From Lewinellaceae bacterium (GTDB lineage Bacteria; Bacteroidota; Bacteroidia; Chitinophagales; Saprospiraceae): DNA of 64,000 nt. The DNA is taken from positions 372,001 through 436,000 of the forward strand of contig JACJYD010000001.1 of NCBI GenBank assembly GCA_020636275.1, given 5' to 3'. Within the stretch, counting starts at the first letter, position 1; every line of letters begins with the position of its first letter. Shown piece by piece: positions 25,874 to 34,440 of this stretch. A program made the translations under genes and the position numbers. The notes beneath the pieces are model-generated. The model had not been told where the DNA came from and ran no database searches. It was given only the letters and a program-made list of their open reading frames with translations.

Positions 25874-26806
25874 ATGAAAGGTAAAACAATTCCGCGGTGG
25901 GCTTGGTTTGGTTTGTTGCTGCTCCTGGCAGCAGTGCAAGGGCTTTTTGCCCAGGGCGGACAAAATCCTTTCGAACTGAAACCCCGTCTTCCAAAGGATA
26001 CGATCACTGCGTCGCAGGCTCCCGTCGATTCCGTGCCCTCGAATCCCTTTGAGATCGTAGCGCCCCCTGCTCCCGGGGAAACACCTGCCACGACCGACTC
26101 CTATGAGGAAGGTGCTCCGGGGGGGATCATTGTTTCTTCCACTGAGGAGGGCCGGTACCGGCGCTTCCTGTTTACGACGGTCATCGAGCTGTTTCTGTTC
26201 CTTACGATCCTGTTTACCTTATTTCGGTCCATTCCCATCCGGGTTTACCGGGCTTTCCTCAACGACAACATCCTCTCCCAGTTGCATCGGGAACAGGGGA
26301 GCATTGTCTCGATCCCCTATTTTCTGTTCTACTTGTTTTTCTTCTTCAATGCCGGGTTTTTTCTCTTTTTGCTTACCCGGTACTACGGGATAACAATAGC
26401 CCAACGCAACTGGATCTCTTTCTTGCTCCTGACCGGTGGGCTGATGGCGCTTTTCGCAGGAAAGCATTTACTGCTCAAGATATTGGAAGCTGTGTTGCCG
26501 TTTTCGAAAGAATTCAGGCTGTATAGCTTTACTATTATTGTATTCAGTATAGCCATAGGCATCCTGCTCATCCCGTTCAATCTGTTGATCGCCTACGGCC
26601 CTGTTGACGCCGTTTCCGGAGTGGTCGTTCTCTCCATGGTGATGCTGGGCTTTGTCTTCGCATTTCGGTTTATTCGGGGAATCTTTATCGCAGGACGATT
26701 GGTGGCACTGCACCTATTTCACTTTTTGTTGTATATTTGCACCGTGGAAATAGCTCCTGTTTTGATAATCGCAAAGATGATCTATTCAACCGTAGCTACT
26801 CAGTAA
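25874..26806 (+). CDS. DUF4271 membrane protein
   Basis: Bacteroidota-specific family of unknown function. Signal-like helix 1-22, a Pro/Thr-rich soluble stretch to about residue 85, then six or so membrane helices (from FTTVIELFLFLTILFTLF to the C-terminus). The start at ATG 25874 gives 310 aa beginning MKGKTIPRW. It lies 50 bp before hemD, a pairing known across Bacteroidota, and is probably co-transcribed with it. Confidence 0.85.
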   Translation: MKGKTIPRWAWFGLLLLLAAVQGLFAQGGQNPFELKPRLPKDTITASQAPVDSVPSNPFEIVAPPAPGETPATTDSYEEGAPGGIIVSSTEEGRYRRFLFTTVIELFLFLTILFTLFRSIPIRVYRAFLNDNILSQLHREQGSIVSIPYFLFYLFFFFNAGFFLFLLTRYYGITIAQRNWISFLLLTGGLMALFAGKHLLLKILEAVLPFSKEFRLYSFTIIVFSIAIGILLIPFNLLIAYGPVDAVSGVVVLSMVMLGFVFAFRFIRGIFIAGRLVALHLFHFLLYICTVEIAPVLIIAKMIYSTVATQ

Positions 26807-26856
26807 TGTAGTGGTGTGGTGAACCCCAATACAGTGAAATACTAAACACAAGTTGA

Positions 26857-27657
26857 ATGTCCGCAAACGGAAAAGTGAAGACGGAAGTGACCTACAAAGA
26901 AGTAAAAACAATACTGGTATCCCAGCCGAAGCCTGACCGCTCTCCCTATTACGATCTGGAAAAGAAATATGGCCTCACCATTGACTGGAGGCCGTTTATT
27001 CACGTAGAGCCCGTATCGGCGAAGGAGTTCCGGAAGTTTAAGGTCCATCTGGAAGAATTTACCGCGGTGATCTTCACCAGCAAGAACTCGATCGACCATT
27101 TTTTCCGGCTATGCGATGAAATGCGTATCCGGATGTCGCCCGACACCAAGTATTTCTGCCTGTCGGAAGCAGTGGCCAATTACCTGCAGAAATTTATTGT
27201 TTACCGGAAGCGAAAGGTATTCGTAGGGGTTCGTGAAATTTCGGACCTCAAGCCCTACCTGCTCAAGCACAAAGACAAGGAGAAGTTCCTGCTGCCCTGT
27301 TCCAACCTGGGTAGCCAGGAGGTGTCCTTCTTCCTCGATGAGAACGGGTTCAATTGGAAGGACGCCCTGATGTACCAAACGGTCAGCAGCGATCTGTCCG
27401 ATCTGAGCGATGTGACCTACGATGTGCTGGTCTTCTTCAGCCCGCTGGGCATCAAATCGCTCTACGACAATTTCCCGGGGTTCCAGCAAAATGAAACCCG
27501 TATCGCCGTATTTGGGAATAGCACCGGTAAAGCGGTAGAAGAACGCGGCCTGACGATCAATATCAAGGCCCCGGCGCCGGAAGCGCCTTCCATGACCCGG
27601 GCCCTGGAGCTCTACCTGCAAATATCCAATCCAAAGGATAACGGGGAAATGGCCTAA
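26857..27657 (+). CDS. hemD: Uroporphyrinogen-III synthase
   Basis: Cyclises hydroxymethylbilane to uroporphyrinogen III in haem and corrinoid synthesis. Two alternating alpha/beta domains: VKTILVSQPKP at the N-terminus, FTAVIFTSKNSIDHFF (about 67-82), CLSEAVANYL (about 106-115), then VLVFFSPLGIKSLYDNF and IAVFGNSTGKAVEERGL. The family is weakly conserved; SKNSI and GNSTGKA fit the usual substrate-cleft positions. The stop codon overlaps the left arm of the downstream hairpin. Confidence 0.88.
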   Translation: MSANGKVKTEVTYKEVKTILVSQPKPDRSPYYDLEKKYGLTIDWRPFIHVEPVSAKEFRKFKVHLEEFTAVIFTSKNSIDHFFRLCDEMRIRMSPDTKYFCLSEAVANYLQKFIVYRKRKVFVGVREISDLKPYLLKHKDKEKFLLPCSNLGSQEVSFFLDENGFNWKDALMYQTVSSDLSDLSDVTYDVLVFFSPLGIKSLYDNFPGFQQNETRIAVFGNSTGKAVEERGLTINIKAPAPEAPSMTRALELYLQISNPKDNGEMA

Positions 27658-27698
27658 AAAAAGAAGGCCCGGCGCCAAGCGCCGGGCCTTCTTTTTTT
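27656..27698. terminator. Bidirectional intrinsic terminator
   Basis: Perfect 20-bp stem, arms 27656-27675 and 27679-27698, loop CAA. It has a GC-rich centre with A/T ends, giving a U-run for either strand. It separates convergent hemD (+) and the repeat-protein lipoprotein gene (-). Confidence 0.92.
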
Positions 27699-29134
27699 TA
27701 CTGCGGTGCAGCCCGTATCGTAGTGGATTCCTGTATCCAGCACCCCACGTAGTAGGAGTCTCCTTCCTTGTGCAGTTTCTGGAAAATATCTTCCTTGCTC
27801 GGCATATAGACGGAGTAGTTATTGATCAGCCTGTTGGCTTCCTTGGTGACGCTGGGGTCGATCTTCTTGGCGTAGTTCCATTTGTCGATCGCTACCCAGG
27901 TGACCACCTGGCTATCCCAACCCGTACCCGGGCCGCATAGCGGGCCACTGGAAGCATACAGGCGGCCGATCAGCATATAGGGCTCCCCCCAGTTGGGGCG
28001 TATCCGTGCCGCTTCGAGGGCGTATCGGCGGGCCGTGGAGAAGTTTTTGAGGTGAGCGTAATAGACCTTGGAAATGGTCAGGGTGATCTCGGCCTTCTTG
28101 GCGACATTTTCTTCCTCGTCTGCCGCTTTCTGGAACAGGTCGATCGCATCCGAATACCGGGCCTCGCGAAGTGCTCTGTAAGCAGATTCCAGGGATTTTT
28201 CTTCTACGCAATTGGCGTTGCCCGCAGCGATGATCTCTCTGAACTTCTCGTCGGTTTCCGGGCAATCGCCCCATTTGAAGCGACTGTAAGCCGTGAGGAT
28301 CGCGTCGCAATCCGTGGGGTTTTGTTTGAAGTCGTTGTAGTATTTTTCTTCGTAATAGGCACAATCGTAAAAACCCTTGACGGTTTCAAAGGCTTCCAGC
28401 CGGGCCGGTGCATATTCGTTGATGATCCTCCACTTGTCGCAATCCGACCCTTTGCAGTCCTCCAGGCCTTTTTTCAGCACGGCCAGGATCAAACTTTCGT
28501 ATTTTTTGGCGTCTTCCAGGGTGACCTTTCCATCGAAGTATTGGTCCACTAAAAGAGCGGTAAATGGATTGAGCACGAAATACTGGGTCTTCATCCCGTC
28601 GATATCGACCGATTGGCGGAAAAGAGAGAATATCCCCTCGGGATCTGCTTTGTAGGGGTATTTGTAATAGAGATCGAATGCTTTCCGCCCTAATACATAG
28701 CCTCCCTGCGGGTAGCAACGGTCGAGTTCGTCGTAGATCTGGAAGATCTGATCGATGTATTCATCCCTTCGGAGGCTGTCTTCCTCCCCGCGGATGAGAT
28801 TCTCATAAAAGTAGATCCCGTCGTTAAAAACGGTTTGCCGTTTGCCGTCTGCTGCCGGGGCTATGGCATAGACCTTTTGCCAAAGTTCGTACGCCTGGGT
28901 ATAGTCGCCGGCTTTCAGAAAATCGCGGTACAGTACGTAATTGGTTTCCACCTCATCGGCCTGACTGGCGGGGAGGTCGGTCCATTTGGGACAACTGCTC
29001 AGGTTCTCTGTTTTTTCCGCTTCCACGGGAGGTGGAGCAGGTTCCGTAACGGTCGTTTTTTCGGTCGTTTTTGGTGTACAAGCGAGAAACCCTAGCAGGA
29101 TAAGGTAGCCTAAAACGGTGTTTTTCGTTGTCAT
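27698..29134 (-). CDS. Lipoprotein with tetratricopeptide-like helical repeats (paralogue B)
   Basis: Lipobox LLGFLAC puts the lipid-bearing cysteine at 19. A Thr/Pro/Glu-rich linker follows, then a ~400-residue helical repeat region with TPR-like pairs (YSDAIDLFQKAADEEENVAKKAE, ARRYALEAARIRPNWGEPYMLIGRLYA). It shares KWTDLPA, LYRDFLK, WQKVYAIAPAADG and RPNWGEPYMLIG with the next upstream gene, so the two are tandem paralogues. Last gene of the purH-coaX operon. Probably an outer-membrane scaffolding lipoprotein; no defined function. Confidence 0.8.
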   Translation of the reverse strand: MTTKNTVLGYLILLGFLACTPKTTEKTTVTEPAPPPVEAEKTENLSSCPKWTDLPASQADEVETNYVLYRDFLKAGDYTQAYELWQKVYAIAPAADGKRQTVFNDGIYFYENLIRGEEDSLRRDEYIDQIFQIYDELDRCYPQGGYVLGRKAFDLYYKYPYKADPEGIFSLFRQSVDIDGMKTQYFVLNPFTALLVDQYFDGKVTLEDAKKYESLILAVLKKGLEDCKGSDCDKWRIINEYAPARLEAFETVKGFYDCAYYEEKYYNDFKQNPTDCDAILTAYSRFKWGDCPETDEKFREIIAAGNANCVEEKSLESAYRALREARYSDAIDLFQKAADEEENVAKKAEITLTISKVYYAHLKNFSTARRYALEAARIRPNWGEPYMLIGRLYASSGPLCGPGTGWDSQVVTWVAIDKWNYAKKIDPSVTKEANRLINNYSVYMPSKEDIFQKLHKEGDSYYVGCWIQESTTIRAAPQ

Positions 29135-29153
29135 AGCTAAAGTATTCTAAAAA

Positions 29154-29184
29154 GGGAAAAAGAGAGGTTGGCTCTCTTTTTCCC
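29154..29184 (-). terminator. Hairpin between the two paralogous repeat-protein genes
   Basis: Arms 29154-29166 and 29172-29184 pair over 13 bp with a 5-base loop, 13 bp after the stop of the upstream gene. The stem ends AT-rich but has no long U-tract, so it may be a partial terminator reducing expression of the last gene. Confidence 0.6.
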
Positions 29185-29196
29185 CGGGGAATTAAA

Positions 29197-30594
29197 TTAT
29201 TGGAATGAAACCCGCACGGTCTCGCCGATCCAACAAGGCACCTTGATGGTACTTCCCGCCTGGACACCCCGCATAAAGCCCTCTTCACTTTGGGGTTTGA
29301 ACTTGCTGTACCGGGCGATCTTCTCATTGGCTTCGTCGGCTACGTTGGGATCGATCGAACGGGCATAGGAGTACTTTTCGATGGCCGCCAATACGGCGAT
29401 GTGGTGATCCCAGGCCTCGCTGCCGCAGGAACTGCTGGATTCAGCGTAAAGGTCTCCGATCAGCATGTAGGGCTGTCCCCAGTTCGGGCGGGTACGGGCG
29501 GCCTTGAGGGCATAATCCCGTGCGGCGGAGTACCGGTCGAGTTTACGGCCCAGGATGGAAGCCTGAGCGAAGTAATAGCCGGCGATTATTTCCTGATCCG
29601 CATCATCTCCTTTGCTTTCTTCTTTCTGAATGGCTTCCTCGTACTTGTCGAGGGCTTCGGCGTATTTCCCTTCGTCGTAAAGGGCTTTGGCGTGGGAGCC
29701 CGGATTTTCGACGTAGAAGGCGGCCAGCTTCTCGGCATTGATCTTGGTCACGATCTCCTCATACCGTGTTTTCATCTCCTTGACGAGCGGATCGTCTTCG
29801 GAACAACCTTGCTGGACCATCTTGTTGTAGTAGTATTTCATGGCCTCGTAATCCTCCGGGTTGGCCCGGTACAAGGGTTCAAATTTTTTCTTGAAAAAAG
29901 CGCAGTCGAAGAGTTCGCCTTCCACTTCGGCGAGTACCGGGGTGAACCGGTCTTTCGCTTGCTGGTAGTAGGTGCCGTATTCTTTGTTGTTGGCGATATT
30001 GTAATCGGCGATCTCATTGATCTTGATATGCGTCTGGCGGGCTTCTTCCACGCTCATCTGCTTGTTCTTGAACTGGAAGACCAGCACATGGGCATAGGGT
30101 TCCAACACGGTATAAGCGGTGTTGTTACCCCCTTTTTCAACGGCTTCTTTGAGCGTTTTCAACAACTCCGGGTAGGGCGAACGAAGGTTGTAGAACATAT
30201 CGTAGACCTTGAGTCCCATCAGGAGGTTCTCATTGTCGTAACAACGCATCTGCTCGTCATAGAGCCGAAGGATATTGGCTGCGTATTCCTTCTTTTTGGC
30301 CTCGTCGGTCTCGTTGTTGAACATACGCATATAAAAATCACGGCCATCCATGTAGTGGAAGGGACGTTGGCCATCGGCGGCAGGAGCCAGTTCATAGGCT
30401 TTTTGCCAGTATTTGAAAGCTTCGTCGTAGTTTTCGTTTTTGAGGAATTGCCGGTAGAGCACATGGGCTTCTTCGGCTTCTTCCTGCCGGGGAGAGTCCG
30501 TCCATTTCCGACAAGGGTCTTGGGCATTGGCGCTCATCCAAAAGGAGGCGAAGAACAAGATGGTAAAAGGAAGCCAGGAAAACAGCTTTTTCAT
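29197..30594 (-). CDS. Secreted protein with tetratricopeptide-like repeats (paralogue A)
   Basis: Signal peptide about 1-24 (FASFWMSANAQ). Mature protein begins DPCRKWTDSP, then helical repeats: AHVLYRQFLKNENYDEAFKY, WQKAYELAPAADG, YAEALDKYEEAIQKEESKG, ALKAARTRPNWGQPYMLIG. Unlike its paralogue it has no lipobox and should be periplasmic. It starts 2 bp before the end of the barrel-protein gene. Function unknown; in Bacteroidota, genes at this position follow coaX and an outer-membrane protein. Confidence 0.8.
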   Translation of the reverse strand: MKKLFSWLPFTILFFASFWMSANAQDPCRKWTDSPRQEEAEEAHVLYRQFLKNENYDEAFKYWQKAYELAPAADGQRPFHYMDGRDFYMRMFNNETDEAKKKEYAANILRLYDEQMRCYDNENLLMGLKVYDMFYNLRSPYPELLKTLKEAVEKGGNNTAYTVLEPYAHVLVFQFKNKQMSVEEARQTHIKINEIADYNIANNKEYGTYYQQAKDRFTPVLAEVEGELFDCAFFKKKFEPLYRANPEDYEAMKYYYNKMVQQGCSEDDPLVKEMKTRYEEIVTKINAEKLAAFYVENPGSHAKALYDEGKYAEALDKYEEAIQKEESKGDDADQEIIAGYYFAQASILGRKLDRYSAARDYALKAARTRPNWGQPYMLIGDLYAESSSSCGSEAWDHHIAVLAAIEKYSYARSIDPNVADEANEKIARYSKFKPQSEEGFMRGVQAGSTIKVPCWIGETVRVSFQ

Positions 30595-30596
30595 TT

Positions 30597-31931
30597 TTAG
30601 AAGAATTTGCGTTTAAAAAACCAGGAATTATCATTCAAGGTGAAACTGGCCGAAAGACGGCCGTACATTTCACGAAGTTCGGTAGGTGCTCCAAAGTAGC
30701 CAACTTCTAACGCCACATGCACAAAGGAAATTTGTTGTCGTGGCAAGAAGATGGGCAACCCGGCCCCTAAGGTTAAACCATAATTATTCAAATCGGTTGT
30801 CACTCCCCGCGGATCTGTCTGATAAAAAAGGCCAAATTGGTATCGAATTCGTTTGGCGTAGTTATTATAAGAGTTCGCATCGGGGGTAAATTCCACACCG
30901 CCGGAGATCCGCCAGTTATCTACAAGGGTTTCGGGCTTGGCCTTATTTTCATATTGGCTCCAGTTGCTGGCCCTGTATTCAAAGCCGGCCCGCCACTTGT
31001 TGTTGTGCTCATACATCAGTCCGGCGCTCCATTCCATGGGCAGGGTGCCGGATTCGATGACATCACTTACATTGAGTACCGTGTCGCCATCGGGGTAGGA
31101 AAAATTGTAGCCCCGGTAAAGTTTGCTGCTGTTCGTCCGGAAGGAATTTGGGGTGTGGGCCGTGGCTCCGAACACCAGGCGTTGTCCGGAAAAATCCTTT
31201 TCTCCTTCCTCGTTGGTTTTCTTGAACCGGACGGCGTATTGAATGCCGGCATCCCAGGTCAATCCTTTCACGCTGATGGCATCGTCAAAGAGGGTCTGGT
31301 AGGCTATGCCGATGTCCTGGAAGAGGACTTGCCGTTCGAAGTTCATCTTTCCGAAGAAATAGGAGAGGTTGAGACCCAGTGCGAGGCCTTTGTATCTCCA
31401 GCCATTGGTCCAGGTCAACTTGTACGTGCCGCCGGTGCCTTTGAATTTGTTGAGGGTGGTGTCTGCCTCCGCTATGACCTCGGTCGTCTGAATATCGTAA
31501 CCGACATTGGAATACGGAACGAGCGCCAACCCCATACCCCATTGGGACGGGGATTGCTTTTGCGCGAGCGTTTGGTTGACGGGGTTTTTCAAAGGGAAAC
31601 CAAGTGCCATGTAGCTCAGGTTTCCGCTCCAGATATTGGCGGCCTCATTGCCCCCTTTCAGGCGGGCGTATTTGGCATAAACGCCGATGTCGTAAGCCGT
31701 AGCCTGGAGAAAGGCATAGGATGCCGGGTTGAGCAAGTTGAGGTGGTAAGGATCGTTGAACGCGGCGCCCCACCCGCCGAAACCGGCTTGTGCGATGAAG
31801 GCCTGAGGCGCCAGATCGCCCAGGCCGAGCCGGGAATACGGAGCATTGTCCTTGGGCTGTGCCCAAAGCAGAGATCCCGAAAACAGGATCAGCGTAAAAG
31901 TCAAAACTCTATATAGAGTGGGAAGCGACAT
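30597..31931 (-). CDS. FadL/PorV-like outer-membrane beta-barrel protein
   Basis: Signal peptide about 1-24 (FSGSLLWAQ). The mature N-terminus NAPYSRLGLGDL is typical of this coaX-linked family, followed by GFGGWGAAFNDPYHLNLLNPASY, a FadL-type hatch-like segment. The rest is amphipathic strands to the C-terminus ending in a short FFKRKFF. Its start overlaps coaX by 23 bp. Likely a transport barrel or assembly partner; the substrate is unknown. Confidence 0.82.
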   Translation of the reverse strand: MSLPTLYRVLTFTLILFSGSLLWAQPKDNAPYSRLGLGDLAPQAFIAQAGFGGWGAAFNDPYHLNLLNPASYAFLQATAYDIGVYAKYARLKGGNEAANIWSGNLSYMALGFPLKNPVNQTLAQKQSPSQWGMGLALVPYSNVGYDIQTTEVIAEADTTLNKFKGTGGTYKLTWTNGWRYKGLALGLNLSYFFGKMNFERQVLFQDIGIAYQTLFDDAISVKGLTWDAGIQYAVRFKKTNEEGEKDFSGQRLVFGATAHTPNSFRTNSSKLYRGYNFSYPDGDTVLNVSDVIESGTLPMEWSAGLMYEHNNKWRAGFEYRASNWSQYENKAKPETLVDNWRISGGVEFTPDANSYNNYAKRIRYQFGLFYQTDPRGVTTDLNNYGLTLGAGLPIFLPRQQISFVHVALEVGYFGAPTELREMYGRLSASFTLNDNSWFFKRKFF

Positions 31932-32643
31932 AGTGATTAAGGATTTTGTTTAGTCCAATAAGGACCAAATCCGGGTTTGCAAATATCTCTCTTTTCAAAT
32001 TTTTCACAAAAAAATCTGCATCGCCTCCGGTCAGTACGACGACGACTTCACCAAATTGGGTCTGGCAGTGGTCGATCAGCGCGGTCAATTCCCATAAGGC
32101 GCCCCATTGAGCGCCGTTGCGGAGGGCTGTTTCCGTACTGGTGCCGATCCAGTGTTCCATATCCCCTCTTCCGATCAACGGAAGCCGGGCGGTGAAGCTA
32201 TGCATGGCTTTTAGCCGCATATCGACGCCGGGGGAAATATTGCCGCCCAGAAAGATGCCGGTATCCGAAAGGAGATCACAGGTGATACAGGTCCCCGCGT
32301 CGATGACCAGGCAAGTTTTTCCGGGAAACAACACTCCGGCGCCTACTGCCGCTGCCAGCCGGTCTTTTCCCAACGTTTTGGGAGTCGTGTACTGGTTCTC
32401 AATGGGAAGAGGCGTATCGGCTGTTAGTTCCACAAAAACGGTTTCGGCGCCAAGGTACTCCAATACAGCCGGATCGGATTCCCCTACCGATGAAAGGATG
32501 CAATTCGACACGGGATGGTTGTATAGAAACGATTCAACAGATTCGATGGAAAGGTGTTCAACAATCTCCTTGGACACGAGCGTATCGCCGTGGAAGAAAC
32601 CCAATTTGGTGCGCGTATTCCCGATGTCGATGGTCAGGTTCAA
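31909..32643 (-). CDS. coaX: Type III pantothenate kinase
   Basis: First step of coenzyme A synthesis. N-terminal ASKHA phosphate loop TIDIGNTRTKLG (4-15), TLGKDRLAAAVGA (about 89-101), catalytic region LVIDAGTCITCD (about 111-122) and LGGNISPGVDMRLKAM. At 244 aa it has family length. It begins 20 bp after purH ends, overlaps the barrel gene, and is part of the same operon. Confidence 0.96.
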   Translation of the reverse strand: MNLTIDIGNTRTKLGFFHGDTLVSKEIVEHLSIESVESFLYNHPVSNCILSSVGESDPAVLEYLGAETVFVELTADTPLPIENQYTTPKTLGKDRLAAAVGAGVLFPGKTCLVIDAGTCITCDLLSDTGIFLGGNISPGVDMRLKAMHSFTARLPLIGRGDMEHWIGTSTETALRNGAQWGALWELTALIDHCQTQFGEVVVVLTGGDADFFVKNLKREIFANPDLVLIGLNKILNHYVASHSI

Positions 32644-32663
32644 GGCCGGCGGTTTATTTGAAT

Positions 32664-34190
32664 TTAATGTTTGAAATGTCTCGTGCCGGTCATGACCATG
32701 GCCATGCCGTGTTGGTCGCAGTAGTCGATGCTGTCCTGGTCCTTGACGGAGCCTCCGGGTTGAATGACGGCGGTAATTCCGGCCTGATTGGCCAGTTCAA
32801 CGCTGTCGGCGAAGGGGAAGAATGCATCGGAGGCCAGTACGGCGCCCTGAAGATCGAATCCGTACGCCCTGGCTTTGGCGATCGATTGTTTCAGCGCATC
32901 CACCCGGCTGGTCTGGCCGCAGCCCATGCCGATCATCTGGCCGTTTTTGGCCAGGGCGATAGCGTTCGACTTAAGGTGTTTGACGCATTTATTTGCGAAA
33001 AGTAATTCGTCGATCTCGCTCGGGGCGGGAGCCTTTTTAGTGACTACCTTCAGATCGGCTGCCGCCTCGGACTTGAGGTCCATATCCTGTGTGATCACGC
33101 CTTTGAGCAGGCTCTTGAACAGGCGGGACTGGGGCTTTCCGTCTTTCACTCTCAAAAGAATGCGGTTTTTCTTCTTTTTGAGCAATTCGAAGGCTTCAGG
33201 TTCGACATCGGGCGCGAGCAGCACTTCGTAGAAGATCTCGTAGATAGCCTGAGCCGTAGTCAGGTCAATGGCTTTATTGGTGATGAGGATCCCGCCGAAG
33301 GCCGACACGGGGTCGCATGCCAGCGCAGCGGCCCAGGCTTCGGAAACGGTGGGCCGGATGGCCACCCCGCAGGGGTTGGTGTGTTTGAGAATGGCGAATA
33401 CGGCCTTTTCGCCGGAAAATTCTGTCATCAGGCCCAGGGCGGCGTCGATATCGATGAGGTTGTTGTAGGACAGTTCCTTGCCGGCCAGTTGCTCAAAAGA
33501 GTCGGACAAGTCGCCGTAAAAAACGGCTTGCTGGTGCGGGTTCTCGCCGTAGCGCAGGCTGGTGTGGCGGCTTTCGCTGTATTTGAATACCGGGTCGGGG
33601 TTTTCGCGGTTAAAGTAGTTGAAAATGGCGGTATCGTAGTGGGAAGAGACTTCAAAAGCCCGTCGGGCGAAATAGCGGCGGTCTTCGAGGGTAGTTTCGC
33701 CGTCCTGGGTTTCCAGGAGTTCCAGCAACTTGCCGTATTCGGCCTGGGAGGGCACGATGACCACGTCGTTGTAGTTCTTGGCTGCGGCGCGGATCAGGGA
33801 GATGCCCCCGATGTCGATCTTTTCGATGATCGCTTTTTCTTCATTGGTCCTCGCAACGGTTTCTTCGAATGGATACAGGTCGACGATCACCAGATCGAGG
33901 GTCGGAATATCGTACTCCTTCAATTGGGCCAGGTGTGAAGCTTCCCGCCGGGCGAGGATGCCGCCGAACACCTTCGGGTGCAGCGTCTTGACCCGTCCGT
34001 CGAGAATGGAAGGATAGGCGGTCAGGTCTTCGACCGGGGTGACGGGGATGCCCAGCTTTTCAATGAATGCCTGGGTGCCTCCGGTGGAGTATAAGTGAAC
34101 GCCCAGTTGATGGAGCTTATGTACAATAGCGTCCAACCCATCTTTGTAGAATACGGAGATGAGAGCGGATTGAATTTTCTTGCGGCTCAT
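32664..34190 (-). CDS. purH: Bifunctional AICAR transformylase/IMP cyclohydrolase
   Basis: Last two steps of IMP synthesis. The IMP cyclohydrolase/MGS domain is about 1-145 (KIQSALISVFYKDGL, LYSTGGTQAFIEKLGIPV, ILDGRVKTLHPKVFGG); the transformylase domain is about 160-508 (LRYGENPHQQAVFY, KHTNPCGVA). The longest open frame starts at 34235, but a TACCTTTG promoter element at 34240-34233 places transcription start downstream of it. ATG 34190 (MSRKKIQ) gives the usual N-terminus and 508 aa. Confidence 0.96.
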   Translation of the reverse strand: MSRKKIQSALISVFYKDGLDAIVHKLHQLGVHLYSTGGTQAFIEKLGIPVTPVEDLTAYPSILDGRVKTLHPKVFGGILARREASHLAQLKEYDIPTLDLVIVDLYPFEETVARTNEEKAIIEKIDIGGISLIRAAAKNYNDVVIVPSQAEYGKLLELLETQDGETTLEDRRYFARRAFEVSSHYDTAIFNYFNRENPDPVFKYSESRHTSLRYGENPHQQAVFYGDLSDSFEQLAGKELSYNNLIDIDAALGLMTEFSGEKAVFAILKHTNPCGVAIRPTVSEAWAAALACDPVSAFGGILITNKAIDLTTAQAIYEIFYEVLLAPDVEPEAFELLKKKKNRILLRVKDGKPQSRLFKSLLKGVITQDMDLKSEAAADLKVVTKKAPAPSEIDELLFANKCVKHLKSNAIALAKNGQMIGMGCGQTSRVDALKQSIAKARAYGFDLQGAVLASDAFFPFADSVELANQAGITAVIQPGGSVKDQDSIDYCDQHGMAMVMTGTRHFKH

Positions 34191-34232
34191 AGTCGGGTAT
34201 TTGGCGCCGAAAGGCAGGTGTGAAAAGATGCG

Positions 34233-34240
34233 CAAAGGTA
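34233..34240 (-). promoter_or_regulatory. Bacteroidota -7 element for the purH operon
   Basis: TACCTTTG on the minus strand, an exact TAnnTTTG match. Expected transcript start near 34226 leaves a leader of about 35 nt before ATG 34190. Confidence 0.55.
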
Positions 34241-34322
34241 AGGATTATCGGCCGAAAACCGGAGATAAATCAGAAACCTGACTTTTAAAAAAGCTTGGTT
34301 CGTTCTTCGCTGTGGCCTGGAT

Positions 34323-34330
34323 TATTTTTG
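34323..34330 (+). promoter_or_regulatory. Candidate -7 element for a small RNA
   Basis: TATTTTTG fits TAnnTTTG. A TTGG at 34295-34298 could serve as the upstream element, though the 24-bp spacing is longer than the usual 19-20. Confidence 0.4.
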
Positions 34331-34336
34331 TAAGTG

Positions 34337-34440
34337 CAAGGGCTCCAGAATAAAGCTATGAAAGCCGATAAAGTGCAGTAAAATTTTCATTGTTGGTAAG
34401 CAGACGCAGGCCGGTCCTCCAAGAGAGGCCGGCTTTTTTT
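34337..34440 (+). ncRNA. Candidate small RNA in the purH-nadE gap
   Basis: About 104 nt bounded by the -7 element at 34323 and a strong + strand intrinsic terminator at 34410-34440. No + strand gene precedes this terminator for 6.7 kb (hemD ends at 27657), so it most likely ends a dedicated transcript. The only open frame inside is 7 codons (34358-34381). No known RNA family recognised. The alternative is a terminator-like hairpin serving nadE on the other strand, but the U-run is on the wrong side for that. Confidence 0.4.
34410..34440 (+). terminator. Intrinsic terminator on the + strand
   Basis: Stem of GCCGG plus CCTC (34410-34419, one bulged T) with GAGG plus CCGGC (34425-34433), 5-base loop, then seven Ts. 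The T-run overlaps the nadE stop codon on the other strand. Confidence 0.75.

Noticed and set aside
29290..30600. Open frame of 436 codons on the + strand
   Set aside because: Antisense to the secreted repeat-protein gene and dominated by Val/Phe/Gly; the minus-strand frame has a signal peptide and a paralogue.
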